A DNA stretch of 64,000 nucleotides from Mesobacillus foraminis (lineage in GTDB: Bacteria > Bacillota > Bacilli > Bacillales > Cytobacillaceae): the NCBI RefSeq assembly GCF_004340465.1, contig NZ_SLVV01000002.1, forward strand, positions 62,001-126,000. The letters run 5' to 3'. The translations under genes were made by a program, and so were the position numbers. This document shows positions 1 through 11,261 of the stretch, one piece after another. How positions within the stretch are numbered: position 1 is the first letter of the stretch; every line of letters begins with the position of its first letter. Under the pieces are notes generated by a model, which did no database searches, was not told the DNA's origin, and saw only the letters and a program-made list of their open reading frames with translations.

Positions 1-213
1 GGTGATAACACTTTCTGGCCTTCATTGATTGCAGCTCTGGGGGTAACCCTTTTCGAATATTTCTTCCACAAGTATATAAATAAAAATGTTGTAAATGCAG
101 CCAGCGATGGCCAGCAACTCGGAAATCTACAATACCAGACAGAGGCATCCGAAGAACTGGCTGTGGTAAAACCGGATGTCAGAAGCAAAAATGAAGACAA
201 AAATAATCAGTAA
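1..213 (+). CDS. C-terminal part of a membrane protein (5' truncated by window edge)
   Basis: The reading frame is open from base 1 and ends at a TAA at 211-213, so this is the tail of a gene that starts upstream of the window. The visible 70 residues start with one hydrophobic segment (about WPSLIAALGVTLFEYFF) followed by a polar, charged tail ending in KNEDKNNQ, which suggests a last transmembrane helix and a cytoplasmic C-terminus. A rho-independent hairpin follows at 220-247. I do not recognise the family from this fragment and assign no function. Confidence 0.6.
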   Translation, partial: GDNTFWPSLIAALGVTLFEYFFHKYINKNVVNAASDGQQLGNLQYQTEASEELAVVKPDVRSKNEDKNNQ

Positions 214-219
214 AATAGC

Positions 220-247
220 AAAATGTAGCCACCAAAGGCTGCATTTT
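220..247. terminator. Bidirectional terminator between the membrane protein and trpB
   Basis: The stem AAATG-t-AGCC pairs with GGCT-g-CATTT and is flanked by A-rich and T-rich runs. It lies in the 38-base gap between two convergent genes, so it can serve both. Confidence 0.7.
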
Positions 248-251
248 TATA

Positions 252-1421
252 TTACCTTTTATTTATCATTTGAAATACCTGCTCTACATCCTTATCCCCG
301 CGGCCTGATAGATTTACGATGATGACGTCTTCTCCAGAAAGAGTTTTAGCAAGCTTAATAGCATGGGAAACAGCATGAGCACTTTCCAATGCAGGGATAA
401 TTCCCTCTGTTTTAGAAAGCACCTGGAATGCATTCAATGCATCCTTACCGCTTGCGGTCACATACTCAGCCCTGCCGGTGACTTTCAGATGGCTATGCTC
501 CGGCCCAACTCCCGGGTAATCGAGCCCGGCTGCTATGGAATAGGTAGGTTTCGGCTGTCCTTCCTCGTCAAGCAGGGTAAGACATTTAAAACCATGAATG
601 ACGGCTGGGATTCCTTCAGACAGTGTAGGTGCTTCTTCTGGCTCTACACCAATCAGCCTTACATCAGGTTCATCGATATAGTGGGCGAAGGCACCAATCG
701 CATTGCTTCCGCCGCCCGCACACGCAATCACAGCCGTAGGGAGCTTTCCTTCTTTCTCCAGTACCTGCCGCTTTGATTCTTCGCTGATAACAGATTGGAA
801 GTGCTTTACCATTGTAGGGTAAGGATGCGGACCAACGGCAGACCCCAAGAGGTAGAAGGTGTTCTCATAGTTTTCAATCAGGTCTCCTAAAGCTGCGTCT
901 ACAGCATCCTTTAAGCGGCCCTGCCCTTCCTCTACTGCAACGACCTTTGCACCTAAAAGCTCCATGCGGAAAACATTCAATGCCTGGCGTTCCGTATCCA
1001 CTTTCCCCATGTATATGACACATTCCATGCCGAACATAGCACAGACTGTGGCTGTAGCGACTCCATGCTGGCCAGCACCAGTTTCGGCAATTACACGCCT
1101 TGCCCCCATCCGTTTGGCTAGTAAAATCTGCCCAAGGACATTATTGATTTTATGAGAACCTGTATGGTTTAAATCTTCCCTTTTTAAATAAATCTTGGCT
1201 CCGCCAATCTCCTTTGTCAGGTTTTCAGCATAGGTTAAAGGATTTTCGCGTCCAACATATTCTTTCAGATAAAAGTTAAATTCTTCTTTAAATTCCGGAT
1301 CATCTTTATAGCGCAAAAATTGCTGTTCCAAAACGTCCATAACAATTTGGAGATCCTCAGGAACAAAGCTGCCCCCAAATTCTCCGAAATACCCTGTTGT
1401 CTCTGTGGTTACGCTTGCCAT
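252..1421 (-). CDS. trpB: Tryptophan synthase beta chain, stand-alone
   Basis: The 389-aa product is a fold-type II PLP enzyme that condenses indole with L-serine to tryptophan. It has the full TrpB1-type framework: the PLP-lysine motif GSHKINN, the ETGAGQHG substrate loop, the GGGSNA phosphate loop, the GLDYPGVGPEH segment and LSGRGDKD near the C-terminus. Translation probably starts at the ATG at 1421, behind GAGGGGAG; a TTG seven codons upstream is in frame but has no better signal. No trpA or other trp gene is in the window, so this is not the classical operon copy; it may salvage indole or act as a beta-replacement enzyme. It has its own promoter and lies 198 bases downstream of a tyrosine phenol-lyase gene, another PLP beta-eliminating enzyme. 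Confidence 0.93.
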   Translation of the reverse strand: MASVTTETTGYFGEFGGSFVPEDLQIVMDVLEQQFLRYKDDPEFKEEFNFYLKEYVGRENPLTYAENLTKEIGGAKIYLKREDLNHTGSHKINNVLGQILLAKRMGARRVIAETGAGQHGVATATVCAMFGMECVIYMGKVDTERQALNVFRMELLGAKVVAVEEGQGRLKDAVDAALGDLIENYENTFYLLGSAVGPHPYPTMVKHFQSVISEESKRQVLEKEGKLPTAVIACAGGGSNAIGAFAHYIDEPDVRLIGVEPEEAPTLSEGIPAVIHGFKCLTLLDEEGQPKPTYSIAAGLDYPGVGPEHSHLKVTGRAEYVTASGKDALNAFQVLSKTEGIIPALESAHAVSHAIKLAKTLSGEDVIIVNLSGRGDKDVEQVFQMINKR

Positions 1422-1471
1422 TCTCAGCTTTACTCCCCTCAACTCAAAAATTTAAAATTAAATATAAAAAT

Positions 1472-1500
1472 AGTATACTAGAATTTAATTGATTATTCAA
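1472..1500 (-). promoter_or_regulatory. SigmaA-type promoter of trpB
   Basis: Reading the minus strand, TTGAAT and TATACT are separated by exactly 17 bases, about 50 bases upstream of the trpB start. The surrounding 1443-1620 spacer is AT-rich and otherwise shows no gene. This suggests trpB can be transcribed separately from the upstream pair. Confidence 0.6.
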
Positions 1501-1619
1501 ACAACTATTATTTAATTATCAGAGTTTTCCGTACAGTGTTTAAGGGCTCTATAAAACAAGAAGTGGCGATTCTTTCACTGCAATCCTTCAAAACCAGAAG
1601 TAATGTGCCCTGCGCGAGC

Positions 1620-4927
<3,308 letters not shown>

Positions 4928-5002
4928 CAACCTTTCCCATGCTTTCCTCCTCACCATACATATTCGCAACAAAACCAGTACATTCATTAGGGGGGATAGT
5001 TC

Positions 5003-6145
5003 TTGATAAAGATGTTCAAAAAGAAACAATCGCCACTTCCAAAATCTCTCTTGCCAATCAAAAAAGAATTAAAAGCAATTGGAAAAACTTCTGATCCAGA
5101 TTCACAACTATCAATAGAAGACAGTCGAATTCTTCAGGAGGTAAAGGAAAAGACTTTAGAACTGAACCAAAATAATGTGACAAGGACCAAAGCTTATCTT
5201 GATTTTTATAATGCCTGCCCTGAAATCCACTGGGCTTTACTGGCACATATGGTGTCAAGGAACGGCGGCTGGAACATGACCGATTTAAAGGGGGAGCTGT
5301 TAACGAGGCTTATGAGTCAAAAAGAGCAAAAAAGTTTTTTCTTGTTTTTGGAACGGGCCAACTGGCTGATTTTTCAGGATGCCTACCCACAGCTCCTCAT
5401 TTACCAGGCAGGCCTTCAAAGAAAGAAAAACCTTAGCAGGCTGCTTCCACATTTAAACATTTCATCATTTATGAAGGTCCTTTGGAATCATTTTTGGCAG
5501 ACCCGCGACTCCGCACTCCTTACTCATGCGCTTATTGTAAATGAACAGAATTATGTGGAAACAAGAGTCGTGAATCATCCTGAGTTTCAAAAAAATGTCC
5601 TAGGCAGCCTGGAGTTCAAACTGCAGGATTATCTGTCGATGAACCATATCCTGTTTCCCTATTTAAAAAACAATGCCACTAAGCTTAGTGGGCAGACTGT
5701 TCACCAATTTGAAAGCTTGCTGGAGCGGATTGGCATTGGCAAGCGTTTATATACTTTGTTATTTTCTGATGAAGACAGATTACATGGGACAATTCGATGG
5801 GCCAACAAATACCCTCATACAGGGTCAAGAAAAGATTACTGGCCCCATCTCTTTAATTTCATCCACGAAGGAAAACCGGGCGTTTTGCTGCTGCCAAGAC
5901 TTGTTTCCTGCCATCTGCTCCCCGGTTTCTCTAAATTTTACAGTCCCAAGCTTGAGTTTGCCTGGAAAGAACAAGAACATAAAGAAGCAGAATCAGGTGA
6001 CTGGTATAAAAACTGGAAAATAATTTACCACCTGGCAAGTTCGGCAGAAGAAACAACAGGTGACATAAAAAAAGACTACTGCCAGACACTCCAAAAGCTG
6101 GAGCTCGCAGCAATAGCCAAAAAAACCCTCAATTCTTTAAAGTAG
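5003..6145 (+). CDS. DUF2515 (YppC-like) family protein
   Basis: The 380-aa protein resembles the uncharacterised YppC/DUF2515 family of Bacillus: alpha-helical, no signal peptide, with the recognisable stretches NNVTRTKAYLDFY, HWALLAHMVSRNGGWNMTDL and ERANWLIFQDAYPQLLIY near the N-terminus. The start is a TTG at 5003 placed eight bases after GGGGGG; an ATG four codons on is possible. It diverges from sqhC with about 75 bases between starts and ends at a hairpin shared with the convergent MBL gene. No biochemical function is known to me; the family name is from memory. Confidence 0.7.
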   Translation: MIKMFKKKQSPLPKSLLPIKKELKAIGKTSDPDSQLSIEDSRILQEVKEKTLELNQNNVTRTKAYLDFYNACPEIHWALLAHMVSRNGGWNMTDLKGELLTRLMSQKEQKSFFLFLERANWLIFQDAYPQLLIYQAGLQRKKNLSRLLPHLNISSFMKVLWNHFWQTRDSALLTHALIVNEQNYVETRVVNHPEFQKNVLGSLEFKLQDYLSMNHILFPYLKNNATKLSGQTVHQFESLLERIGIGKRLYTLLFSDEDRLHGTIRWANKYPHTGSRKDYWPHLFNFIHEGKPGVLLLPRLVSCHLLPGFSKFYSPKLEFAWKEQEHKEAESGDWYKNWKIIYHLASSAEETTGDIKKDYCQTLQKLELAAIAKKTLNSLK

Positions 6146-6173
6146 AAAAAAATAAAACCATAAGTGTACCCTG

Positions 6174-6208
6174 CCACACTAAAGCGGGTCAGGCACCCTT
6201 TAGTGTGG
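6174..6208. terminator. Strong hairpin between convergent genes
   Basis: CCACACTAAA pairs with TTTAGTGTGG over ten bases, and an inner GGGT pairs with ACCC. There is no clean T-run on either side, so it may act as a terminator or simply be a Bacillus intergenic repeat of the kind that carries a CAGGCACC core. Confidence 0.5.
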
Positions 6209-6213
6209 TAAAG

Positions 6214-7107
6214 CTACCGGGCATTTAGGTAGACAGGTCCGGCTTCTTCCACAGTCAGGCCAAGGCGCTGCAGGTGTTTTCGAATGCCGCTTCGTTCCCA
6301 TGTGTTCAGGATTGGCTGCTCCAATGCTTTCTTTGGATAAAAGATACCCATTGTAGAAAGTTCTTCGAAGGTTATTCCCCGAGATGCATATTTCGCAATT
6401 TTTTCATCCCGCTTTTCAATAATGGCAAGGAATTTCCCCATGGCTTCCTTGAATTCAGCCTTGCTGAAGATTCCTTTTTGATGGCCGGTAATGTATGTTT
6501 TCGCATCAAGGTCGAGGAGACGCTTTGCCGACTTTATAAATGCATCAATATCCCCGTCGGTTCCGTTGTACCATGGTCCAAAGGATGTCATATCATAATC
6601 GCTGACATATACAAGTCCTAATTCCGGAAAATAAGGGCAGGATAGACCATTCGTATGGCCAGGTGTATGTAAAAAAACAGCCTTCACGCCCCCAAACGAA
6701 TACTCCTCTTCATATTCATAAGTTCCGGAAATCTCCCCCAGGTTCTTCACCCATTCCTGCGGAAGATTTTTTTTCCAAAGCTCCACCCCCTCAGGCCCCC
6801 ATTCCTGGTAGACACCATTCATTCGTGCCACTCCCTCTACTGACAGCGAGCTCTCAAACTCAATGGGATTGATCCATTTTATCGTATCCGGAAAAAGGTG
6901 GTTATGTCTTGTATGATCGGGATGATAATGCGTATTGATAATTAATCCAATTCCGTGTTCCCGTTTAATATCCATTAAGGCTGCCGGGTCCCCTCCAGAA
7001 TCAATCAAAACCTTCTCATCGGAATCAATGAACAAACTTCGGGAGTATGGAACCTTACTGCTGTTGTTGGGGCCTTCCACTATCATGATCGGTCCAAACT
7101 GCTGCAA
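6214..7107 (-). CDS. MBL-fold metallo-hydrolase, FadR-regulated candidate
   Basis: This 297-aa protein has the metallo-beta-lactamase fold signature: the zinc motif THYHPDH (HxHxDH) near residue 58, the second ligand in HTPGHT and the Asp ligand in VSDYDM, with a further His in ITGHQ. No signal peptide is visible, so it should be cytoplasmic. The TTG start at 7107 follows AGAGGTGA. The substrate cannot be told from the sequence. A perfect FadR-type operator overlaps its promoter at 7145-7162, which suggests a role linked to fatty-acid or acyl-CoA breakdown, for instance as a thioesterase- or lactonase-like hydrolase; that is inference. Confidence 0.85.
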   Translation of the reverse strand: MQQFGPIMIVEGPNNSSKVPYSRSLFIDSDEKVLIDSGGDPAALMDIKREHGIGLIINTHYHPDHTRHNHLFPDTIKWINPIEFESSLSVEGVARMNGVYQEWGPEGVELWKKNLPQEWVKNLGEISGTYEYEEEYSFGGVKAVFLHTPGHTNGLSCPYFPELGLVYVSDYDMTSFGPWYNGTDGDIDAFIKSAKRLLDLDAKTYITGHQKGIFSKAEFKEAMGKFLAIIEKRDEKIAKYASRGITFEELSTMGIFYPKKALEQPILNTWERSGIRKHLQRLGLTVEEAGPVYLNAR

Positions 7108-7144
7108 TTTTTTTCACCTCTTTATAATCTAGTTTGAAGGGTAA

Positions 7145-7190
7145 TGAATGAGTATTCATTCATTATACCATAATAAAACACCCTGATAAA
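7145..7190 (-). promoter_or_regulatory. Promoter with FadR-type operator upstream of the MBL gene
   Basis: On the minus strand TTTATC and TATAAT (7162-7167) are 17 bases apart. Immediately downstream, at 7145-7162, lies TGAATGAGTATTCATTCA, a dyad that fits the B. subtilis FadR consensus TGAATGANTANTCATTCA at every fixed position. The operator abuts the -10, the usual place for repression. Confidence 0.75.
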
Positions 7191-7260
7191 ATCTCCAGCA
7201 AGGAAAAGGATCAAAGACGAGGCATTCGATTTAATTACGAAAAGCGTTCGACTGCAAAAA

Positions 7261-7317
7261 GTTTATTTAAGGAAAGGCTGATGGTGCTGGTAACACCATA
7301 CAGCCTAAAATAAACCT
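7261..7317 (-). terminator. Terminator of the menC-like gene
   Basis: The inner stem AGGCTG-ATGGTG pairs with CACCAT-a-CAGCCT at 7275-7306 and the arms GTTTATTT and AAATAAAC extend it outward. It sits just past the stop of the minus-strand menC-like gene. Confidence 0.6.
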
Positions 7318-7345
7318 ATACCTTTACATTGGTCATTCTTCCTAT

Positions 7346-8455
7346 TCAATTTTTGAAGGTTTTGGATTTGATTGTCAATTCTTGAATTCTCGACAAGTCA
7401 GGTTCATAACCGATCCCCGGGCCTTCAGGGACTGAGATATAACCATCTTTCATTTCCACCTGCGGCTGGATAATGTCCTGTTTCCAGTAGTGGGCAGACG
7501 GAGCCGTATCCCCTGGCAGTGTAAAATTGGACAGGGAAGTAATGGCAATATTATGTGCCCTTCCAATTCCCGCCTCGAGCATTCCTCCACACCAGAGCGG
7601 GATCTGATGCTTTTCACAAAGATCATGAATTTTTTTTGATTCTGTCAGCCCTCCCACTCGCCCTATCTTTAAATTAATTATCTTACAGCTTCCAAGTTCG
7701 ATAGCTTTACGGGCATCTTCAACTGAATGAATACTTTCATCAAGACATATAGGGGTCTTAAGAGCTGCCTGAAGCTTGGCATGATCAATTATGTCATCAT
7801 GGGCAAACGGCTGTTCAATCATCATTAATTTAAAATCATCCAGCGCCTTCAAATGATCAATATCCTCAGGGCCATAGGCACAATTTGCATCTGCCATCAG
7901 CTGGATATCTGGAAATTCCCGGCGGATAGCTTTCAAAATGTTAAGGTCCCACCCCGGTTTTATTTTCACTTTTATTCGCTTATACCCTTCCTGCAGATAC
8001 CCCTCAATCTGTTTCAGCATCTCCCGAGCGGAATCCTGGATTCCCACACTGACGCCAACTTCAATTTTATCTTTCACTCCCCCGATGGCCTTTGCGAGGG
8101 ATATATTCTTTGTTTTGGCATAGAGGTCCCAAATCGCACCTTCCAAAGCTGCTTTGGCGTTATAATTGCCACGTACTCCTTTGAAACGATCCGTAACCTC
8201 ATCCGGATGGAGGATGGGTTCCGCCAACAATTTCGGTATTAAAAAATCAGTCATTATATGCCAGTTTGTCTGAACAGTCTCCTCATTATAAATCGGCTCC
8301 AAGATTGAAACCGATTCCCCCCAGCCACTCACCCCAGATGAAGCCGATGCCTCTACTAGGATAATATCCTTATCGTACTCAGTACCGACACTTGTCGTAA
8401 AAGGGTATAAAAGGTCCATTTTAATTTGTCTAAGGGTGATGCTGTTAATTTCCAT
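7346..8455 (-). CDS. menC: o-Succinylbenzoate synthase / N-succinylamino acid racemase family enzyme
   Basis: The 369-aa protein belongs to the muconate-lactonizing subgroup of the enolase superfamily. Visible active-site elements are the acid/base lysines in IKVKIKPG, metal ligands in MADANC, MIEQP and CLDES, and the opposite lysine in NLKIGRVGG. In the OSBS/NSAR branch one active site can perform o-succinylbenzoate synthesis for menaquinone and racemisation of N-succinyl amino acids. There are no other men genes here; the neighbours are a YjiH-type transporter and an RpiR regulator, so amino-acid racemisation is at least as likely as a menaquinone role. The ATG start follows GGGAGGGAG. Confidence 0.82.
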   Translation of the reverse strand: MEINSITLRQIKMDLLYPFTTSVGTEYDKDIILVEASASSGVSGWGESVSILEPIYNEETVQTNWHIMTDFLIPKLLAEPILHPDEVTDRFKGVRGNYNAKAALEGAIWDLYAKTKNISLAKAIGGVKDKIEVGVSVGIQDSAREMLKQIEGYLQEGYKRIKVKIKPGWDLNILKAIRREFPDIQLMADANCAYGPEDIDHLKALDDFKLMMIEQPFAHDDIIDHAKLQAALKTPICLDESIHSVEDARKAIELGSCKIINLKIGRVGGLTESKKIHDLCEKHQIPLWCGGMLEAGIGRAHNIAITSLSNFTLPGDTAPSAHYWKQDIIQPQVEMKDGYISVPEGPGIGYEPDLSRIQELTIKSKTFKN

Positions 8456-8620
8456 GAATATTCTCCCTCCCGAGGGTTTCTCTCAAGTATATAAAAACAC
8501 CGTATTTCAACTTTTGGATCCCTTATTGCTGTGTGCACTGTCATCCCCTGTTCAGGTGATGCTTAAATACCTATTTGTTTCAGACTTTGTCTATCACGAT
8601 TAATACTTATATAAAATGAA

Positions 8621-8663
8621 GGCACCAAGCTTCCATTTGAAAATCAAATAAAAGCTTGGCACC
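8621..8663. repeat. Nested hairpin flanked by GGCACC
   Basis: CCAAGCTT (8625-8632) pairs with AAGCTTGG (8652-8659), and inside it ATTTGA pairs with TCAAAT around an AAA loop. Both ends carry GGCACC. It lies in the 265-base gap between the menC-like gene and the YjiH-family gene, which otherwise shows no gene, and could be the terminator of the latter or a dispersed intergenic repeat. Confidence 0.5.
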
Positions 8664-8720
8664 TCCCACTCTTGCGCACTATTGTTTAAAACACATAAAA
8701 CGTATGCCCGTTCCTTTTAT

Positions 8721-10100
8721 TTAAAAAATCAAATGGGCAATGAACACAACGATTGGCAGAGTAATCAACGTTCTAAGCAAGAAAATTAGGATTAAATCTT
8801 TAAAACTTACCGGAAGCTTAGACCCAAGCAGCAAGCCGCCCATTTCGGATAAATAGACCAGCTGGGTGACAGAAACACAGGCAATGACGAACCTTGTAAG
8901 TTCACTTTCAATGCCGCTACCGATTACAGCCGGCAATAGCATATCAGCAAAGCCAATGACCATTGTTGGGGCAGCTTCAGCAGCTTCAGGAATTTGCAAG
9001 AGAGACAGGATTGGCTCAAACGGCTTTCCTATGATGGTGAAAAATGGCGTGAACTCTGCAATCACCAATGCTATGGTCCCAATCGCCATAACAACTGGAA
9101 GAACCCCCAGCCACATGTCCAAAACGTTTTGAAATCCTTCTGTAAAAATTTTAGAAACACGGTCATTCTTTCTAGCCTTTTTGACAGCTTCATTCAGACC
9201 CCATTGAACATTAGAGATATGGGCAGGAATCTGTTCCTCAACCTTCAAATCTGTACCTTCATACCCGGTGTCCGCTTTTCTGGATAATGGCGGTATCCGC
9301 GGCATCACAATTGCTGCCACAAGACCGGCAAGGATAATAGTTAAATAATATGGAGCAAAATACTTCTCCAGGTTTAAATATTGAAGAATGACAATCGAAA
9401 ATGTGATAGAAACAACCGAAAATGTTGTTGCAATGACAGCTGCTTCCCTTTTTGTATAGTAGCCTTCCTCATATTGCTTAGCTGTCAAAAGGACGCCAAT
9501 TGTTCCATCCCCCACCCATGATGCCAGGCAATCCAGAGCCGACCGGCCGGGCAATTTAAAGACTGGTCTCATTACCTTCATAACCAATGCGCCAAAAAAC
9601 TCAAGAAGGCCAAAGTTTAAAAGCAGCGGCAAAAGAATGCCGGCTAATAAAAATGTTGTAAAAAGAATGGGAATTAGATCGTAAAGTAGAAGGCCCCCTG
9701 TATTTTCCGAATAAATCATTTCTGGCCCAAACTTGAATACAGTGATGACAGCAAAAATCGTTCCAAGAATCCGTGCTCCCAGCCAGAACTTGCTTACGTT
9801 GAACAATGCGTTCATAGATTTATTCTCGATAATTCCTTTAGGTTTAAATACCAGGGCAACAATAGAAACAAGGACCGAAAGCGCCATGGCAGCTACTGTG
9901 ATAGCCGGAATATACGTTCCTGCAAAGGAATTAATCTTATTAGAGAAAAATGCGACAGGAATGGTGATCCCATCTTTTGTCTGGATTGGAATGACAAATA
10001 AAAGGATTCCAATTAATGAAGGAATCAGAAATTTCATTAAATCTTTTAGAGGAAAGGATTTCCCCTCAAGCTTCCCCTCTGTTTTTGTTAAACTGTTCAT
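8721..10100 (-). CDS. YjiH-family membrane protein (nucleoside-recognition/Gate domain)
   Basis: The 459-aa protein is highly hydrophobic with about ten predicted membrane helices, a short charged N-terminus and a polar loop near residues 280-320. The segments DCLASWVGDGTIGVLLTAKQYEEGYYT and GFADMLLPAVIGSGIESELTRF are characteristic of the YjiH/SpoVM-like Gate family of inner-membrane transport proteins; the substrate is not established. The ATG follows AGAGGTG. It lies 51 bases downstream of the RpiR-type regulator gene on the same strand, so the two probably share a transcript. Confidence 0.82.
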   Translation of the reverse strand: MNSLTKTEGKLEGKSFPLKDLMKFLIPSLIGILLFVIPIQTKDGITIPVAFFSNKINSFAGTYIPAITVAAMALSVLVSIVALVFKPKGIIENKSMNALFNVSKFWLGARILGTIFAVITVFKFGPEMIYSENTGGLLLYDLIPILFTTFLLAGILLPLLLNFGLLEFFGALVMKVMRPVFKLPGRSALDCLASWVGDGTIGVLLTAKQYEEGYYTKREAAVIATTFSVVSITFSIVILQYLNLEKYFAPYYLTIILAGLVAAIVMPRIPPLSRKADTGYEGTDLKVEEQIPAHISNVQWGLNEAVKKARKNDRVSKIFTEGFQNVLDMWLGVLPVVMAIGTIALVIAEFTPFFTIIGKPFEPILSLLQIPEAAEAAPTMVIGFADMLLPAVIGSGIESELTRFVIACVSVTQLVYLSEMGGLLLGSKLPVSFKDLILIFLLRTLITLPIVVFIAHLIF

Positions 10101-10146
10101 CTATGTGCACCTCTATTTCATAATTTGTTAAGTTATAAGCTTCTGT

Positions 10147-10995
10147 TTACTCTAAAAATAACTCCTGGTTTGCATAAAGCTGCTCCAATTGCTGCTGTCG
10201 GAGATTGATCCTCTCCTCGTCCCTGCTTTGTATCCCCGCAATCAGGACCTCAAGCAAGGAGATGACCGACGCGATGGAATTATGGCTGAAATCCGTCTGT
10301 TCCTCTGTTGTTAAAGCTATGTCTGCTGCTTGTCCTGCAGGAGATAACTGTCGATTTGTAATAGCTAATATTTTTGCATGTTGATTTTTTGCCAAGTTTA
10401 CAAGTTTAAGAACTTCCCTCCGGTAACGCGGATAGGAGAATACAACGACAACGGATTTCCCTGTCAATTCACATATTTCTTCTGGCAGATAGCCATTTGG
10501 ACTTGAAAGGAATACATCCTTCCTCATTTGCCGCAAACTGTAATACAGCCAATATCCTGCCGCATAGGTGCTTCCTATGCTTCCAATATATACTCTGTCT
10601 GCTTCAATAATGGACTCAACAGCCTTCCATAAATCATCAGGGTTTAACTGTGGAAGCAATTGATCTAAAAGGACACGTTCCCGATCAATAATCCTCTCGA
10701 AAATTGGTACATCCCTATCTTTTCCTGCAACTGTCCCTTCATTCTCCGCCTGCTGTTTGAAGAGCCAGTCTTTCCTGATCTTTTCCTGCAAATCCGAAAA
10801 ACCGCCGAATCCTAATGCATAAGCCAGACGAATAACCGTAGTTTCACTGACACCAACCTTTTGTCCAATCTGATAGGCAGTCTGCAATGCCCCTTCATCC
10901 ATATGCCTTTTTATAAATTCTGCGACTTTTTTTTGCCCAGGTGATAAGGAAGGAAAGCGTTCTTTAATGATATGGAACAGAGTTTTTTCTTCCAT
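10147..10995 (-). CDS. RpiR/MurR-family transcriptional regulator
   Basis: The 282-aa protein has an N-terminal helix-turn-helix of the RpiR type (residues about 10-80, with SPGQKKVAEFI and VSETTVIRLAYALGFGGFSDLQ) and a C-terminal SIS sugar-isomerase domain (about 120-250, with IYIGSIGSTYAAGYWL-like and VVVFSYPRYRREVL segments). Such regulators usually sense a phosphosugar or another small ligand. The ATG at 10995 sits six bases after GGGGAG; a frame-open ATG six codons upstream has no signal. It precedes the YjiH-family gene in one unit and is preceded by two copies of GAAATACTTC spaced 30 bases apart, likely its own operator. Confidence 0.9.
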   Translation of the reverse strand: MEEKTLFHIIKERFPSLSPGQKKVAEFIKRHMDEGALQTAYQIGQKVGVSETTVIRLAYALGFGGFSDLQEKIRKDWLFKQQAENEGTVAGKDRDVPIFERIIDRERVLLDQLLPQLNPDDLWKAVESIIEADRVYIGSIGSTYAAGYWLYYSLRQMRKDVFLSSPNGYLPEEICELTGKSVVVVFSYPRYRREVLKLVNLAKNQHAKILAITNRQLSPAGQAADIALTTEEQTDFSHNSIASVISLLEVLIAGIQSRDEERINLRQQQLEQLYANQELFLE

Positions 10996-11023
10996 ATTTA
11001 CTCCCCTTTCCAAAATGACGAAG

Positions 11024-11063
11024 GAAATACTTCCTTCTTTTAATATAATGGATGAAATACTTC
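11024..11063 (-). promoter_or_regulatory. Two phased direct repeats upstream of the RpiR gene
   Basis: GAAATACTTC occurs at 11024-11033 and again at 11054-11063, a 30-base period or about three helical turns. An AT-rich TATATT lies between them on the minus strand and can serve as a -10. The arrangement fits an autoregulatory operator. Confidence 0.5.
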
Positions 11064-11073
11064 TTTAGCAAGT

Positions 11074-11119
11074 AAAAAATGAATAAATAATCATCTTTTC
11101 TTTTATTTATTCATTTTTT
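11074..11119. repeat. Perfect 17-bp AT-rich inverted repeat
   Basis: AAAAAATGAATAAATAA at 11074-11090 is the exact reverse complement of 11103-11119, with a 12-base loop. It lies between the divergent RpiR and chitinase-like genes, so it is not at the 3' end of either gene; it may be a DNA-level site or an AT-rich cruciform. Confidence 0.6.
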
Positions 11120-11261
11120 AAAAACAGAATCCCGAAAAAACTTCTTTCTTTCACCTTTTTCCTCATTTTCATACACCAATGATTCTTTGGAAGGTTTATA
11201 TTACCATCCCTAACCCTTTCATTTTTTGTTACAATGCTAGAGTTAAAGCTTAGGAGGAATA

